From Oxalobacteraceae bacterium (lineage in GTDB: Bacteria; Pseudomonadota; Gammaproteobacteria; Burkholderiales; Burkholderiaceae_D), in the NCBI GenBank assembly GCA_947487325.1, contig CANKWG010000014.1, forward strand, positions 1-19,649: 19,649 nucleotides of DNA, written 5' to 3'. The stretch's first letter is position 1. Each line of letters begins with the position of its first letter. The position numbers were made by a program, and so were the translations under genes. Shown piece by piece: positions 1-6,874 of this stretch. Below the pieces are notes generated by a model. The model did not search any database. It was not told the DNA's origin and was given only the letters and a program-made list of their open reading frames with translations.

Positions 1-11
1 CATGGCTAGGC

Positions 12-962
12 TCACTTCAGGCTGAGCTTGGAAACATTGTCTCGCGCGACAGCCCGCAGATTCAGCGGCTGCCCTCTAAGGTTGGCATCAACACCACTTG
101 CGTTACCAACCACCAGTATGACCGGCTCACTCATATCGAACCGCTCTGTCGTTCCCGCCTTCATCAATCGAGACACGAGTTTGTTGCCATTGAGAGCGCT
201 AATCTCTACCCACGCATCCTCACGCAGCTTAAGCTCCAGTAAACGGGAAGGATCAATCGACTTTTGATCATCAACCGCTGCAGCCTCAGGTGCCGATACC
301 GGCTTATCGGTCACTTCGCTCAGCGTGGACTCAGTCAAATCCTTCCAGGAAGCGAAAACGGTGCTAACGCTGGGCACATCAATACTTATCGTTGGTAGGC
401 CATGGCGATAAGTAGCGTATGCCAGCACACCCACAGACACCATCACCAACAGGGCAAGACCGGATAGCCGACGCGATCCACGGCGATGGCCGCTAGGTGG
501 CGCGTAACGACGCCCCGGAAAACCGCGTGAAGGCAGCGGTCGGCGGAGCAAGATTGGATCAACCGCAGGATTCGGTTCGTTCGAAAGCATCTCAAGCAAA
601 GGTACTGGATCAAGCTCAAGCAATCTTGCATAGGAACGAATGAAACCTCGCACACTGGCCATGCCAGGCAATGATGCAAAATCATTGGCTTCTAGGGCAG
701 TAATCTGTCGCGGAGCAAGTTTGAGACGCTGAGATACTTCTTGCAACGTCCAGCGTAATTCATTGCGACGCGCGGCCAGTAACTCACCGGGCAGCGCGGT
801 AGGCAAGTCTGGCTGCGTTTCAGCAGCGCCGGCTATCGCTTGCGCGGTGGATACGTGTAGCGAATCACTCGCTGCGCCGTCCACGACAATCGCCTCGCTC
901 GCGACCTCGGGGACCGTGGTCGCCGCCACCAAAGATTGCTGATCGTTCTCGTTACTTGTCAT
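12..962 (-). CDS. rodZ: RodZ-type cytoskeletal membrane protein
   Basis: RodZ is an inner-membrane protein that links MreB to the cell-wall elongation machinery. The 316-residue product has the family layout. A cytoplasmic Cro/C1-type helix-turn-helix lies at about residues 60-125 (GELLAARRNELRWTLQEVS, then SVRGFIRSYARLL). A basic stretch follows, then one membrane segment at about 167-186 (LSGLALLVMVSVGVLAYATY), a linker, and a periplasmic DUF4115-like domain at about 242-316. I chose the ATG at 962-960, which overlaps the pilF stop by 11 bases. A GTG at 974 is also in frame and would add four residues; neither start has a strong Shine-Dalgarno sequence. The pilF-rodZ order is normal in proteobacteria. 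An ATG at bases 3-1, nine bases after the stop, could start the next gene (ispG by usual context), but nothing of it is visible. Confidence 0.93.
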   Translation of the reverse strand: MTSNENDQQSLVAATTVPEVASEAIVVDGAASDSLHVSTAQAIAGAAETQPDLPTALPGELLAARRNELRWTLQEVSQRLKLAPRQITALEANDFASLPGMASVRGFIRSYARLLELDPVPLLEMLSNEPNPAVDPILLRRPLPSRGFPGRRYAPPSGHRRGSRRLSGLALLVMVSVGVLAYATYRHGLPTISIDVPSVSTVFASWKDLTESTLSEVTDKPVSAPEAAAVDDQKSIDPSRLLELKLREDAWVEISALNGNKLVSRLMKAGTTERFDMSEPVILVVGNASGVDANLRGQPLNLRAVARDNVSKLSLK

Positions 963-1719
963 CAGTTTCGCCACGAAGATATGCGGTCAGCTGCGGCGAC
1001 TGCGGAAAACGCCGACACCATTGAGCCAAAAGGCTCTGCTCGGAGGCCGCGTCGCCGAGCTTGCGCTCAATGAGAACCGCCATCAAAAAATTCTCTGCTG
1101 CCGCCTGCTCGCTCTCGATCACTTTCAGCAAGTGGCTGCGAGCGCGTGCGTAGTCAGCGCGATCATAAGCTAGACGCGCAAGTCCGGCGTGCGCCTGGAG
1201 ATTCGCCGGTTCGGCATCCAGAACACGTCGCAGAAAAGCCTCGGCCTGAGCACGTTCGCCCTGACGCATGCGGCACAATCCCGCGTTTAGCAGCGCCTTC
1301 TGGGGTGAGGCATAGGATTTTGTCGACAGCGCACGTTCGAAATAAGACATCGCCTTGTCGAACTCGCCCCTCTGGCACAGAAACCAGCCCATATTGTTCT
1401 GCAGCGAAGGATTGTCCGGCTCAATACGCAGCGCCTCGCGCAGACTCTGGCCGGCAGCCTCGGTTTCACCAACTTGCATCAGCACCAAGCCGCGCAGGCC
1501 AAGGACATCGGCGCGACGCGGACTGAGTTCTAGCGCACGATTAAGTTCTTGCAGCGCGATCTCGGACTGGCCACCCGTAAAATACGCCGTCGCGAGCTCA
1601 AGACGAATATCCGTTCGCCGTTTGACATCGGCCTGACCGGTCGGGGCAAGCTGGGACCCAATGGGGGCAGCGCATGCGGTCAGCAGACCTGCGAGCAGTA
1701 AAAAACCAAAACGCTTCAC
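952..1719 (-). CDS. pilF: Type IV pilus biogenesis/stability lipoprotein PilF/PilW
   Basis: This is an outer-membrane TPR lipoprotein needed in known systems for assembly or stability of the PilQ secretin and type IV pili. The 255-residue product starts with a lipoprotein signal peptide whose lipobox is LTAC, with the lipidated Cys at residue 16. From about residue 34 to 235 it is a run of tetratricopeptide helices, for example ATAYFTGGQSEIALQELNRA and NNMGWFLCQRGEFDKAMSYF. The length matches the roughly 250-residue family. The start is GTG at 1719-1717, overlapping the rlmN stop as GTGA, with a GGAG about eight bases upstream, so it is probably translationally coupled to rlmN. The 3' end overlaps the start of rodZ. 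The rlmN-pilF-rodZ order supports the assignment over other TPR lipoproteins. Confidence 0.92.
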   Translation of the reverse strand: MKRFGFLLLAGLLTACAAPIGSQLAPTGQADVKRRTDIRLELATAYFTGGQSEIALQELNRALELSPRRADVLGLRGLVLMQVGETEAAGQSLREALRIEPDNPSLQNNMGWFLCQRGEFDKAMSYFERALSTKSYASPQKALLNAGLCRMRQGERAQAEAFLRRVLDAEPANLQAHAGLARLAYDRADYARARSHLLKVIESEQAAAENFLMAVLIERKLGDAASEQSLLAQWCRRFPQSPQLTAYLRGETDDK

Positions 1720-2873
1720 CCTGAAATCTCCACGATACGACCAAAATCTTTACCGTACTTTTCCTGATACACCGACATGGTTTGCATGCGCTCGCGAACG
1801 CGTGTGCGATCCTGAACTTCCCCGGCGAGCTGACCGCAAGCGGCATCAATATCATCACCGCGGGTCTTGCGAATCGTGGTCACGATGCCGCCGTCCATCA
1901 ATATTTGTGCGAATGCTCGTATCCGCGCATTTGATGAGCGTTTCAGTCCGGATTGCGGGAAAGGATTGAAAGGAATCAGATTGAACTTGCAAGACACTGA
2001 AGCAACCAGCGCCAGCAGTTCACGCGCATGCTGGTCGCTGTCATTCACACCATCCAACATGCAGTATTCGAAGGTAATGAAATCACGCGGCGCAAACTCG
2101 AGATAACGCTTACAGGCGGCCATAAGGTCGGCAAGCGGATACTTTTTGTTCAACGGAACCAGATCGTCGCGCAATCTATCGTTTGATGCATGCAAAGACA
2201 CCGCCAGCGCAACCGGACAATCCTGAGAGAGCTTGTCAATCATCGGGATGACGCCGCTGGTGGAGAGTGTGACGCGCCTGCGCGAGAGTCCGTAGGCGTT
2301 ATCGTCGAGCATCAGTTTCAGGGCAGCGACGGATGGCTCGTAATTGAGCAAGGGCTCGCCCATACCCATCAACACCACGTTCGTAATCTGGCGCTCGCCT
2401 TTGGGCCCCGCAGCAACGCCCTTGCTGCGTCTGAGCATGAATTCAGCTGCCCACAATTGCCCGATGATTTCTGCCACGCTGAGATTGCGCGAAAACCCCT
2501 GCTTGCCGGTCGAGCAGAAACGACAATTCACCGCGCAACCGGCCTGAGTCGACACGCACAGCGTACCGCGATTGTCTTCCGGGATAAAAACGGTCTCGAC
2601 CGCATTGCCATTACCAACATCAAACAGCCATTTTCGGGTGCCGTCTGCGGAGGTGTGGTCACTGATGACCTCTGGCGCCGTCACGGTAGCAAGGTCACGC
2701 AACTTGTCGCGCAAAGACTTGGCGAGATCGGTCATTGCCTCGAAGTCGCTCTCGCCGAACTGATGTATCCAACGCTGCAATTGACGTGCACGAAAGGTTT
2801 TCTCACCGCGTGACTGACACCAGTTCACCAGAGCATCCGGGTCGAGGTCCAACAGATTGGTGATTGCCGTCAT
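1716..2873 (-). CDS. rlmN: Dual-specificity RNA methyltransferase RlmN (radical SAM)
   Basis: RlmN places a C2 methyl group on A2503 of 23S rRNA and on A37 of some tRNAs, using radical SAM chemistry. The 385-residue product carries the CxxxCxxC cluster motif at C113, C117 and C120 (GCAVNCRFCSTGKQGF). The two cysteines specific to the mechanism are present: C106 in TLCVSTQ and C346 in DIDAACGQLAGE. The glycine-rich MGMGEPLLNYE and SLHASND motifs are intact. The C-terminal motif GDDIDAACGQ marks RlmN rather than Cfr. The ATG at 2873 lies in an ATGA overlap with a possible small ORF that follows ndk, and a GAGG sits about ten bases upstream, separated by a T-run. The stop overlaps the pilF start. 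Length and motifs are as expected for the family. Confidence 0.98.
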   Translation of the reverse strand: MTAITNLLDLDPDALVNWCQSRGEKTFRARQLQRWIHQFGESDFEAMTDLAKSLRDKLRDLATVTAPEVISDHTSADGTRKWLFDVGNGNAVETVFIPEDNRGTLCVSTQAGCAVNCRFCSTGKQGFSRNLSVAEIIGQLWAAEFMLRRSKGVAAGPKGERQITNVVLMGMGEPLLNYEPSVAALKLMLDDNAYGLSRRRVTLSTSGVIPMIDKLSQDCPVALAVSLHASNDRLRDDLVPLNKKYPLADLMAACKRYLEFAPRDFITFEYCMLDGVNDSDQHARELLALVASVSCKFNLIPFNPFPQSGLKRSSNARIRAFAQILMDGGIVTTIRKTRGDDIDAACGQLAGEVQDRTRVRERMQTMSVYQEKYGKDFGRIVEISG

Positions 2874-2956
2874 AAAAAAGGTGCCTCGCGTGAATCACGT
2901 GCATCCGGGTCTGCGGGTTCCGCCAACGGGAACCCCGAGCCGGCATCGGTCAGCAT
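2870..2956 (-). CDS. Possible 28-residue small protein between ndk and rlmN
   Basis: I do not recognise this peptide. The frame reads MLTDAGSGFPLAEP followed by an acidic, proline-containing tail and ends APFL. Its TGA overlaps the rlmN ATG as ATGA, the same junction type found elsewhere in this window. An upstream GAAGG lies four bases before the ATG. The frame stays open upstream to about 3007, across the end of ndk in another frame, reading ERWYWHRRREGF just before the Met. That aromatic and basic stretch looks protein-like but has no standard start codon, only ATT. A 7-base-pair inverted repeat (2915-2935) lies inside the frame, so the region could instead be a structured untranslated spacer. 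It could also be chance, since the frame is short. Confidence 0.35.
   Translation of the reverse strand: MLTDAGSGFPLAEPADPDARDSREAPFL
2915..2935 (-). repeat. Inverted repeat between ndk and rlmN
   Basis: The arms GGGTTCC (2915-2921) and GGAACCC (2929-2935) are perfect complements around a 7-base loop. In minus-strand RNA this would form a hairpin about 55 bases after the ndk stop. No T-run follows directly, so it is not a standard intrinsic terminator. It could act as an mRNA stability or attenuation element between ndk and rlmN, or simply be part of the small ORF. The repeat is seen in the sequence; the role is unknown. Confidence 0.45.
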
Positions 2957-2990
2957 GAAACCTTCACGCCGACGATGCCAGTACCAACGC

Positions 2991-3416
2991 TCAGCGCGAA
3001 TAAACGTTCAGCGCAGGGAAAAAATAGCCGATTTCGACCTTGGCGGTTTCCGGTGCATCAGAGCCATGTACCGCGTTGGCATCGATGGAATCAGCGAAAT
3101 CAGCACGGATCGTGCCTTTGTCGGCTTTCTTCGGATCGGTTGCGCCCATCAAATCACGGTTTTTCAGGATGGCATTTTCGCCTTCCAAGACTTGCACCAT
3201 GACAGGACCTGAAATCATGAAATCCACCAAATCCTTGAAAAAAGGACGTTCACGGTGCACCGCATAGAAGCCTTCTGCCTCCGCACGGGATAATTGCGCC
3301 ATGCGTGACGCAATGATTTTCAGGCCGGCACCTTCGAAACGGGTGTAAATTTGGCCGATAACATTCTTTGCTACGGCGTCGGGCTTAATGATCGACAGGG
3401 TGCGCTCGATTGCCAT
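2991..3416 (-). CDS. ndk: Nucleoside diphosphate kinase
   Basis: Ndk moves the gamma phosphate of ATP to other nucleoside diphosphates through a phosphohistidine, balancing NTP and dNTP pools in the cytoplasm. The 141-residue product matches the usual bacterial length. It contains the start motif ERTLSIIKPDAV and the active-site motif NAVHGSD with the catalytic His at 117. The ATG at 3416 has a GGAG about nine bases upstream. It heads the cluster with rlmN, pilF and rodZ and is divergent from the Bax inhibitor-1 family gene. Nothing in the sequence is unusual. Confidence 0.99.
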   Translation of the reverse strand: MAIERTLSIIKPDAVAKNVIGQIYTRFEGAGLKIIASRMAQLSRAEAEGFYAVHRERPFFKDLVDFMISGPVMVQVLEGENAILKNRDLMGATDPKKADKGTIRADFADSIDANAVHGSDAPETAKVEIGYFFPALNVYSR

Positions 3417-3488
3417 CTGTAAAACTCCAATAAAATTAAGGGGTTAAGAATTCTTTTGAGCGCGTGAGCGGGCTCTGATTAGCCAAAG

Positions 3489-3497
3489 ATTCTAGCA
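3489..3497 (-). promoter_or_regulatory. Candidate extended -10 promoter for ndk
   Basis: On the minus strand the sequence TGCTAGAAT is an extended -10 element (TGn plus TAGAAT, five of six matches to TATAAT). No good -35 box sits 16-18 bases upstream, which is tolerated for extended -10 promoters. It would give a leader of roughly 65 bases before the ndk start. This is prediction by eye only. Confidence 0.3.
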
Positions 3498-3597
3498 TGA
3501 AAGCCGTGTAAAATGGCTGCAACAGACCGGCAAATGCCGCTGCTGCCCTTGAAATTTGCGACTAGACGCACCATCTATAATTCAGTTAAATTAGTAT

Positions 3598-3632
3598 TTT
3601 GATAGCCACCTTGATTTCGGGCTATTATCAAA
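3598..3632 (+). promoter_or_regulatory. Candidate promoter with overlapping dyad upstream of the yccA-type gene
   Basis: A sigma-70-like pair, TTGATA (3599-3604) and TATTAT (3623-3628) with an 18-base spacer, has five of six matches in each box. It would start transcription near 3635, leaving a short leader that carries the strong AGGAGG Shine-Dalgarno at 3641-3646. The same bases form a dyad: TTTGATA (3598-3604) pairs with TATCAAA (3626-3632), with an inner GCC/GGC pair and a small bulge. The arms cover the -35 and -10 boxes, so a repressor site is possible. A perfect TATAAT at 3576-3581 is an alternative, but its nearest TTGAAA is 21 bases away. Confidence 0.45.
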
Positions 3633-3650
3633 TCCACAATAGGAGGACCT

Positions 3651-4343
3651 ATGAACCAACCCTTCCAAACCGCTTACGAGGCTTCAGGCGAACTGACCAC
3701 GGTTAGACACCGTGTGCTTCGCAACACTTACTGGCTGCTTGCGCTATCCATGGTCCCGACTGTTCTGGGTGCCTGGATCGGCGTTCAGATGAATTTCTCT
3801 TTCATGAGCGGCAGCCCTTTCATTGGCTTCCTGATTTTCATGGCGATCGCCTTTGGCTTCTTCTATGTGATCGAGAGAACAAAAAACTCAGCCATTGGCG
3901 TGGCCGTACTGCTGGGCTTCACATTCTTCATGGGCCTGATGCTGTCCCGCTTGATCGGACACATCCTGCACTTTTCCAACGGCGCATCACTGATCATGAC
4001 TGCCTTTGGCGGCACCGCGATCGTGTTCGCAACGATGGCAAGCATTGCTACGACCAGCAAGCGTGATTTTTCAGGACTCTCAAGCTGGTTATTTGCCGGC
4101 ATGATCGTGATCCTGCTGGCGGCGGTTGCCAATATCTTCCTGCAAATGTCAGTATTGAGCATCGTGATCTCGGCCATTGCGGTCGTGATCTTCTCTGCGT
4201 TCATCCTGTTCGATGTTCAACGCATCATCAATGGCGGCGAGACCAATTACATCTCGGCGACGTTGTCCATCTATCTGAACGTGTACAACGTATTCACCAA
4301 CCTGTTAGCACTGCTGGGTATTTTTGGTGGCGAGCGCGACTGA
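3651..4343 (+). CDS. Bax inhibitor-1/YccA family membrane protein
   Basis: This 230-residue protein belongs to the Bax inhibitor-1 (UPF0005/TMBIM-like) family. Bacterial members include E. coli YccA, which binds and modulates the FtsH protease, and YbhL/YetJ-type proteins with channel-like behaviour. Seven hydrophobic segments are visible at about residues 27-45, 54-73, 81-100, 109-131, 142-162, 168-188 and 207-225. The C-terminal hallmarks are present: LFDVQRIINGGETNYI, with the conserved Asp, and YLNVYNVFTNLLALLGIFGG. The N-terminus is cytoplasmic and polar. The ATG follows a perfect AGGAGG four bases upstream. It is the only plus-strand gene here, with its own likely promoter and terminator, so it is probably monocistronic. 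FtsH modulation is inferred from the family and is not visible in the sequence. Confidence 0.93.
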   Translation: MNQPFQTAYEASGELTTVRHRVLRNTYWLLALSMVPTVLGAWIGVQMNFSFMSGSPFIGFLIFMAIAFGFFYVIERTKNSAIGVAVLLGFTFFMGLMLSRLIGHILHFSNGASLIMTAFGGTAIVFATMASIATTSKRDFSGLSSWLFAGMIVILLAAVANIFLQMSVLSIVISAIAVVIFSAFILFDVQRIINGGETNYISATLSIYLNVYNVFTNLLALLGIFGGERD

Positions 4344-4366
4344 TACGCTGTCGCGTGATAACTGAG

Positions 4367-4393
4367 AACGCCGGCGATCTGCCGGCGTTTTTT
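4367..4393 (+). terminator. Rho-independent terminator after the yccA-type gene
   Basis: AACGCCGGC (4367-4375) pairs perfectly with GCCGGCGTT (4381-4389) around the loop GATCT. The run TTTTTT at 4388-4393 follows directly. It lies 23 bases after the plus-strand stop and touches the rlmD stop codon of the convergent gene, so the stem could also slow minus-strand transcripts leaving rlmD. On that side the uridine run is weak (TTCTC). Confidence 0.93.
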
Positions 4394-5744
4394 ATGGGCG
4401 ATCGAAAACAGCAATGGATTCCACGTGCGCGGTATGCGGAAACATATTAACCACGCCCGCTCCGATTAAAACATAACCACCTACGTGCACCAAAGTACCC
4501 GCATCACGTGCCAACGTGGCTGGGTTGCAAGACACGTACACAATTCGTTTCGGACTCGCTTCGGGATCTTCAATGGCCAACTCTGCGATGGCTTTACAAA
4601 CATCCATCGCGCCATCGCGCGGCGGATCAATCAGCATGCGGTCGAACCGACCCAACGAGCGTAAATCCTGAACCGAAAATTCAAAAAGATTCCGGTTGTA
4701 GAAAACTGTTTTCTTATCGAGTCCGTTGACGCGAGCATTTTGCAATGAACGCTCTGTGAGCGCAGGACTACCCTCGATACCAACCACCTCGGCCGCCTGG
4801 GTCGCCAGCGGCAAAGTGAAATTTCCCAGTCCACAAAACAAATCTGCAACCCGATCCGTAGGCTGCACAGCCAACAAGCGCAGCGCCCGTTCGACCAGAA
4901 CCCGATTGATTTGATGATTGACCTGCGTAAAATCCGTCGGCCTGAAAGGCATGCTGACGTCAAACTCAGGCAATGAATAGGCTAACGCGCTGTCAGCAGG
5001 ATAAAAAGGTATCGCCGTATCCGGTCCCTTGGATTGCAGCCAAAAATGAACAGACCATTGTTTTGCGAACGCAATGAGTTGCGCCTCATCGGATTCGCTG
5101 GGTGAATCCATTACACGCAAAACCATCACAATGACTTGCTTTCCTTCCTGCTCACCCACTGCAAGCTCAATTTGTGGCCACCGATCGCGGGTAGACAAAC
5201 CCGCAATCAATAATCGCAATGGCACCAGCATGCGTGACACGGCTTGCGGCAAAATCTCGCAGCTTTTCATGTCAGCGATAAAGCTTGAGCGTCGCTCATG
5301 AAAGCCGATAAGTACGCCACCCTTTTTGGCGACATAACGTACCGACAACCGGGCGCGATAACGATAACCCCAGTCAGGACCCTGTATCGGGCGGAAGATC
5401 ATGGCCGCCTCGACTTTGCCCAGATGGTGCAAAGCATCTTCCAGAACGCGCTGTTTGATCGCAACCTGCGCGGGCAAGTTCAGGTGCTGCATGGCACAGC
5501 CACCGCAGACCCCAAAATACGTACAACGCGGCCTGGCGCGCAGTGGCGATTCGCGCAGCAATTCAGTCATGTCGGCCGCTTCCCACTTGGCCTTTCTGCG
5601 AAAGGATTTAAAGCGGACCCGCTCACCGGGCAAGGCACCTTCGACAAAAATTACTTTTCCGGGACTGCCATCCTCGTTCGCGAGATGTCCCACGCCGCGC
5701 GCTTCCATGTCGAGGGACTCGATGTCCAGCAAACTGTCATGCAT
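4392..5744 (-). CDS. rlmD: 23S rRNA (uracil-1939-C5)-methyltransferase RlmD
   Basis: RlmD (RumA) methylates U1939 of 23S rRNA using SAM. The 450-residue product has an N-terminal TRAM domain (about residues 1-60). The four [4Fe-4S] cysteines, C74, C80, C83 and C162 (RPRCTYFGVCGGC and KSCEIL), are spaced as in the E. coli enzyme. FTQVN is at 272-276, the SAM motif DLFCGLGNFTLPLA at 301-314 and DPPRDG at 373-378. The catalytic cysteine is C406 in VSCNPAT. The ATG at 5744 gives the normal N-terminus, although no clear Shine-Dalgarno precedes it. The gene follows rpoS after a 149-base gap and converges on the yccA-type gene. The cysteine pattern favours RlmD over RlmCD or TrmA. Confidence 0.97.
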   Translation of the reverse strand: MHDSLLDIESLDMEARGVGHLANEDGSPGKVIFVEGALPGERVRFKSFRRKAKWEAADMTELLRESPLRARPRCTYFGVCGGCAMQHLNLPAQVAIKQRVLEDALHHLGKVEAAMIFRPIQGPDWGYRYRARLSVRYVAKKGGVLIGFHERRSSFIADMKSCEILPQAVSRMLVPLRLLIAGLSTRDRWPQIELAVGEQEGKQVIVMVLRVMDSPSESDEAQLIAFAKQWSVHFWLQSKGPDTAIPFYPADSALAYSLPEFDVSMPFRPTDFTQVNHQINRVLVERALRLLAVQPTDRVADLFCGLGNFTLPLATQAAEVVGIEGSPALTERSLQNARVNGLDKKTVFYNRNLFEFSVQDLRSLGRFDRMLIDPPRDGAMDVCKAIAELAIEDPEASPKRIVYVSCNPATLARDAGTLVHVGGYVLIGAGVVNMFPHTAHVESIAVFDRP

Positions 5745-5772
5745 AGATTTATTTGAGAAAAACAGGAATTGA

Positions 5773-5880
5773 TTAAGCGTCTTGTTGGCGTGATTTTAAC
5801 GCTTGTGCATCTCGGACGATGCAGCCAAAGAGATATGGCAGTGTTTTGCCCGTCAGATCAGTGAGAATATCGATATCCAT
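5773..5880 (-). CDS. Possible 35-residue small ORF between rpoS and rlmD
   Basis: In the 149-base gap after rpoS, an ATG at 5880 opens a frame of 35 codons (MDIDILTDLTGKTLPYLFG..., ending SRQQDA) that closes with TAA 28 bases before rlmD. It starts 13 bases after the rpoS stop. I know no homologue and there is no clear Shine-Dalgarno sequence. The frame also runs open into the end of rpoS, so the open length may be chance. This is a weak candidate; the alternative is simple untranslated spacer. Confidence 0.2.
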   Translation of the reverse strand: MDIDILTDLTGKTLPYLFGCIVRDAQALKSRQQDA

Positions 5881-5893
5881 ACCGACGAGGATA

Positions 5894-6874
5894 TCAAAGC
5901 AAAGAATCCTTGCTGATCCCGCGTGCCATCAAGGTTTTTTTCAGGCGAACCAGACCCTCCTGCTGAATCTGCCGCACGCGTTCTTTGGTGAGGCCCATCT
6001 CGTCAGCCAGCTCATCGAGGGTCGCCGGACGGGCATGACCCAAACCAAACCGACGCATGATGACTTGTTTCTGCTTAATGGGTATCGCTTCTAGCCAGCG
6101 ACGAACCAGCGAAATCATCTCGTGCTGCTCTGCATCGGTTTCGGGCCCGCCCTCGGAGGCATCAGCGATCAGATCCAGCAGACTGTACTGCGGATCGCCA
6201 GCGAGCGGCGTATCCAGCGACGAGACATGCTCTGCCATACCAAGAATGGCGTTGACCTCTTCGACACTACGCTCTACAAGGTGCGCGACATCTTCAATCC
6301 TCGCGTCATGGCCATTAGAAAGCCTCGATTCGAGGTGATATTTGGCGCGCAAGACGAGATTGAGTTCACGAATCCGGTGTACCGGCAGGCGTATCGTGCG
6401 AGCCTGATGCATGATCGCGCGCTCGATACTTTGACGTATCCACCAAGTCGCATAGGTAGAAAAACGAAAGCCGCGCTCGGGCTCGAATTTTTCGATCGCA
6501 TGCATCAGGCCAAGGTTGCCTTCTTCAATCAGATCGAGCAGCACTACGCCACGATTGTTGTAGTGCTTGGCAATCGAAACGACTAGCCTGAGATTATGTT
6601 CAATCATTTTCTGGCGCGCGGGAAAATCTCCCTGTTTGGCCAGCGTGGAAAAATGAATTTCTTCCTGAACGCTGAGCAAAGGCCGCAGGCCGATTTGATT
6701 CAGATAATGCTGGGTCGCATCCGTGGCAAGCTCTGCCTTGAGCAGCGTTTGAAAATCCTCAACATTTTCTTCAACCTCAGCATCTTCGTCAGACGGCGCT
6801 TCTTCAGGCGAGAGCGACATGAACTCCGGATCTACTGGTGCCGGTGGTCCCGAAGCATCTGAGCCGCGTTTCAT
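5894..6874 (-). CDS. rpoS: RNA polymerase sigma factor RpoS
   Basis: RpoS is the stationary-phase and general stress sigma factor. At 326 residues it is close to the E. coli length of 330. An acidic N-terminal segment is followed by region 1.2 (DATQHYLNQIGL). Region 2 lies at about 86-160, including HNLRLVVSIAKHY, DLIEEGNLGLMHAIEKF and the -10 recognition part FSTYATWWIRQSIERAI. Region 3 comes next, and region 4 ends with the helix-turn-helix TLDELADEMGLTKERVRQIQ. The gene follows nlpD, the classical rpoS neighbour, which separates it from rpoD and rpoH. The ATG at 6874 overlaps the nlpD stop as ATGA without a visible Shine-Dalgarno. A second in-frame ATG (Met19, EFMSLSPEE) has GGAG close upstream and could be an alternative start. 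As in other bacteria, additional promoters could lie inside nlpD, but none is established here. Confidence 0.98.
   Translation of the reverse strand: MKRGSDASGPPAPVDPEFMSLSPEEAPSDEDAEVEENVEDFQTLLKAELATDATQHYLNQIGLRPLLSVQEEIHFSTLAKQGDFPARQKMIEHNLRLVVSIAKHYNNRGVVLLDLIEEGNLGLMHAIEKFEPERGFRFSTYATWWIRQSIERAIMHQARTIRLPVHRIRELNLVLRAKYHLESRLSNGHDARIEDVAHLVERSVEEVNAILGMAEHVSSLDTPLAGDPQYSLLDLIADASEGGPETDAEQHEMISLVRRWLEAIPIKQKQVIMRRFGLGHARPATLDELADEMGLTKERVRQIQQEGLVRLKKTLMARGISKDSLL

Noticed and set aside
1..3. ATG on the minus strand at the window edge as the start of ispG
   Set aside because: Gene order makes it plausible, but only the start codon would be inside the window and no strong Shine-Dalgarno precedes it.
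2190..2813. Plus-strand 207-codon frame antisense to rlmN
   Set aside because: It is fully covered by rlmN, whose radical SAM motifs are intact, and there is no independent support.
3528..3539. Near-palindrome CGGCAAATGCCG in the ndk/yccA-type intergenic region
   Set aside because: The arms are 5 bases with a 2-base centre, too short to support a hairpin or operator call.
3513..3602. 29-codon plus-strand frame upstream of the yccA-type gene
   Set aside because: It overlaps the promoter-like elements, lacks a Shine-Dalgarno and is short enough to arise by chance.
5819..6094. Plus-strand 91-codon frame over the end of rpoS
   Set aside because: It overlaps conserved region 4 of rpoS and has no ribosome-binding site or recognisable protein features.
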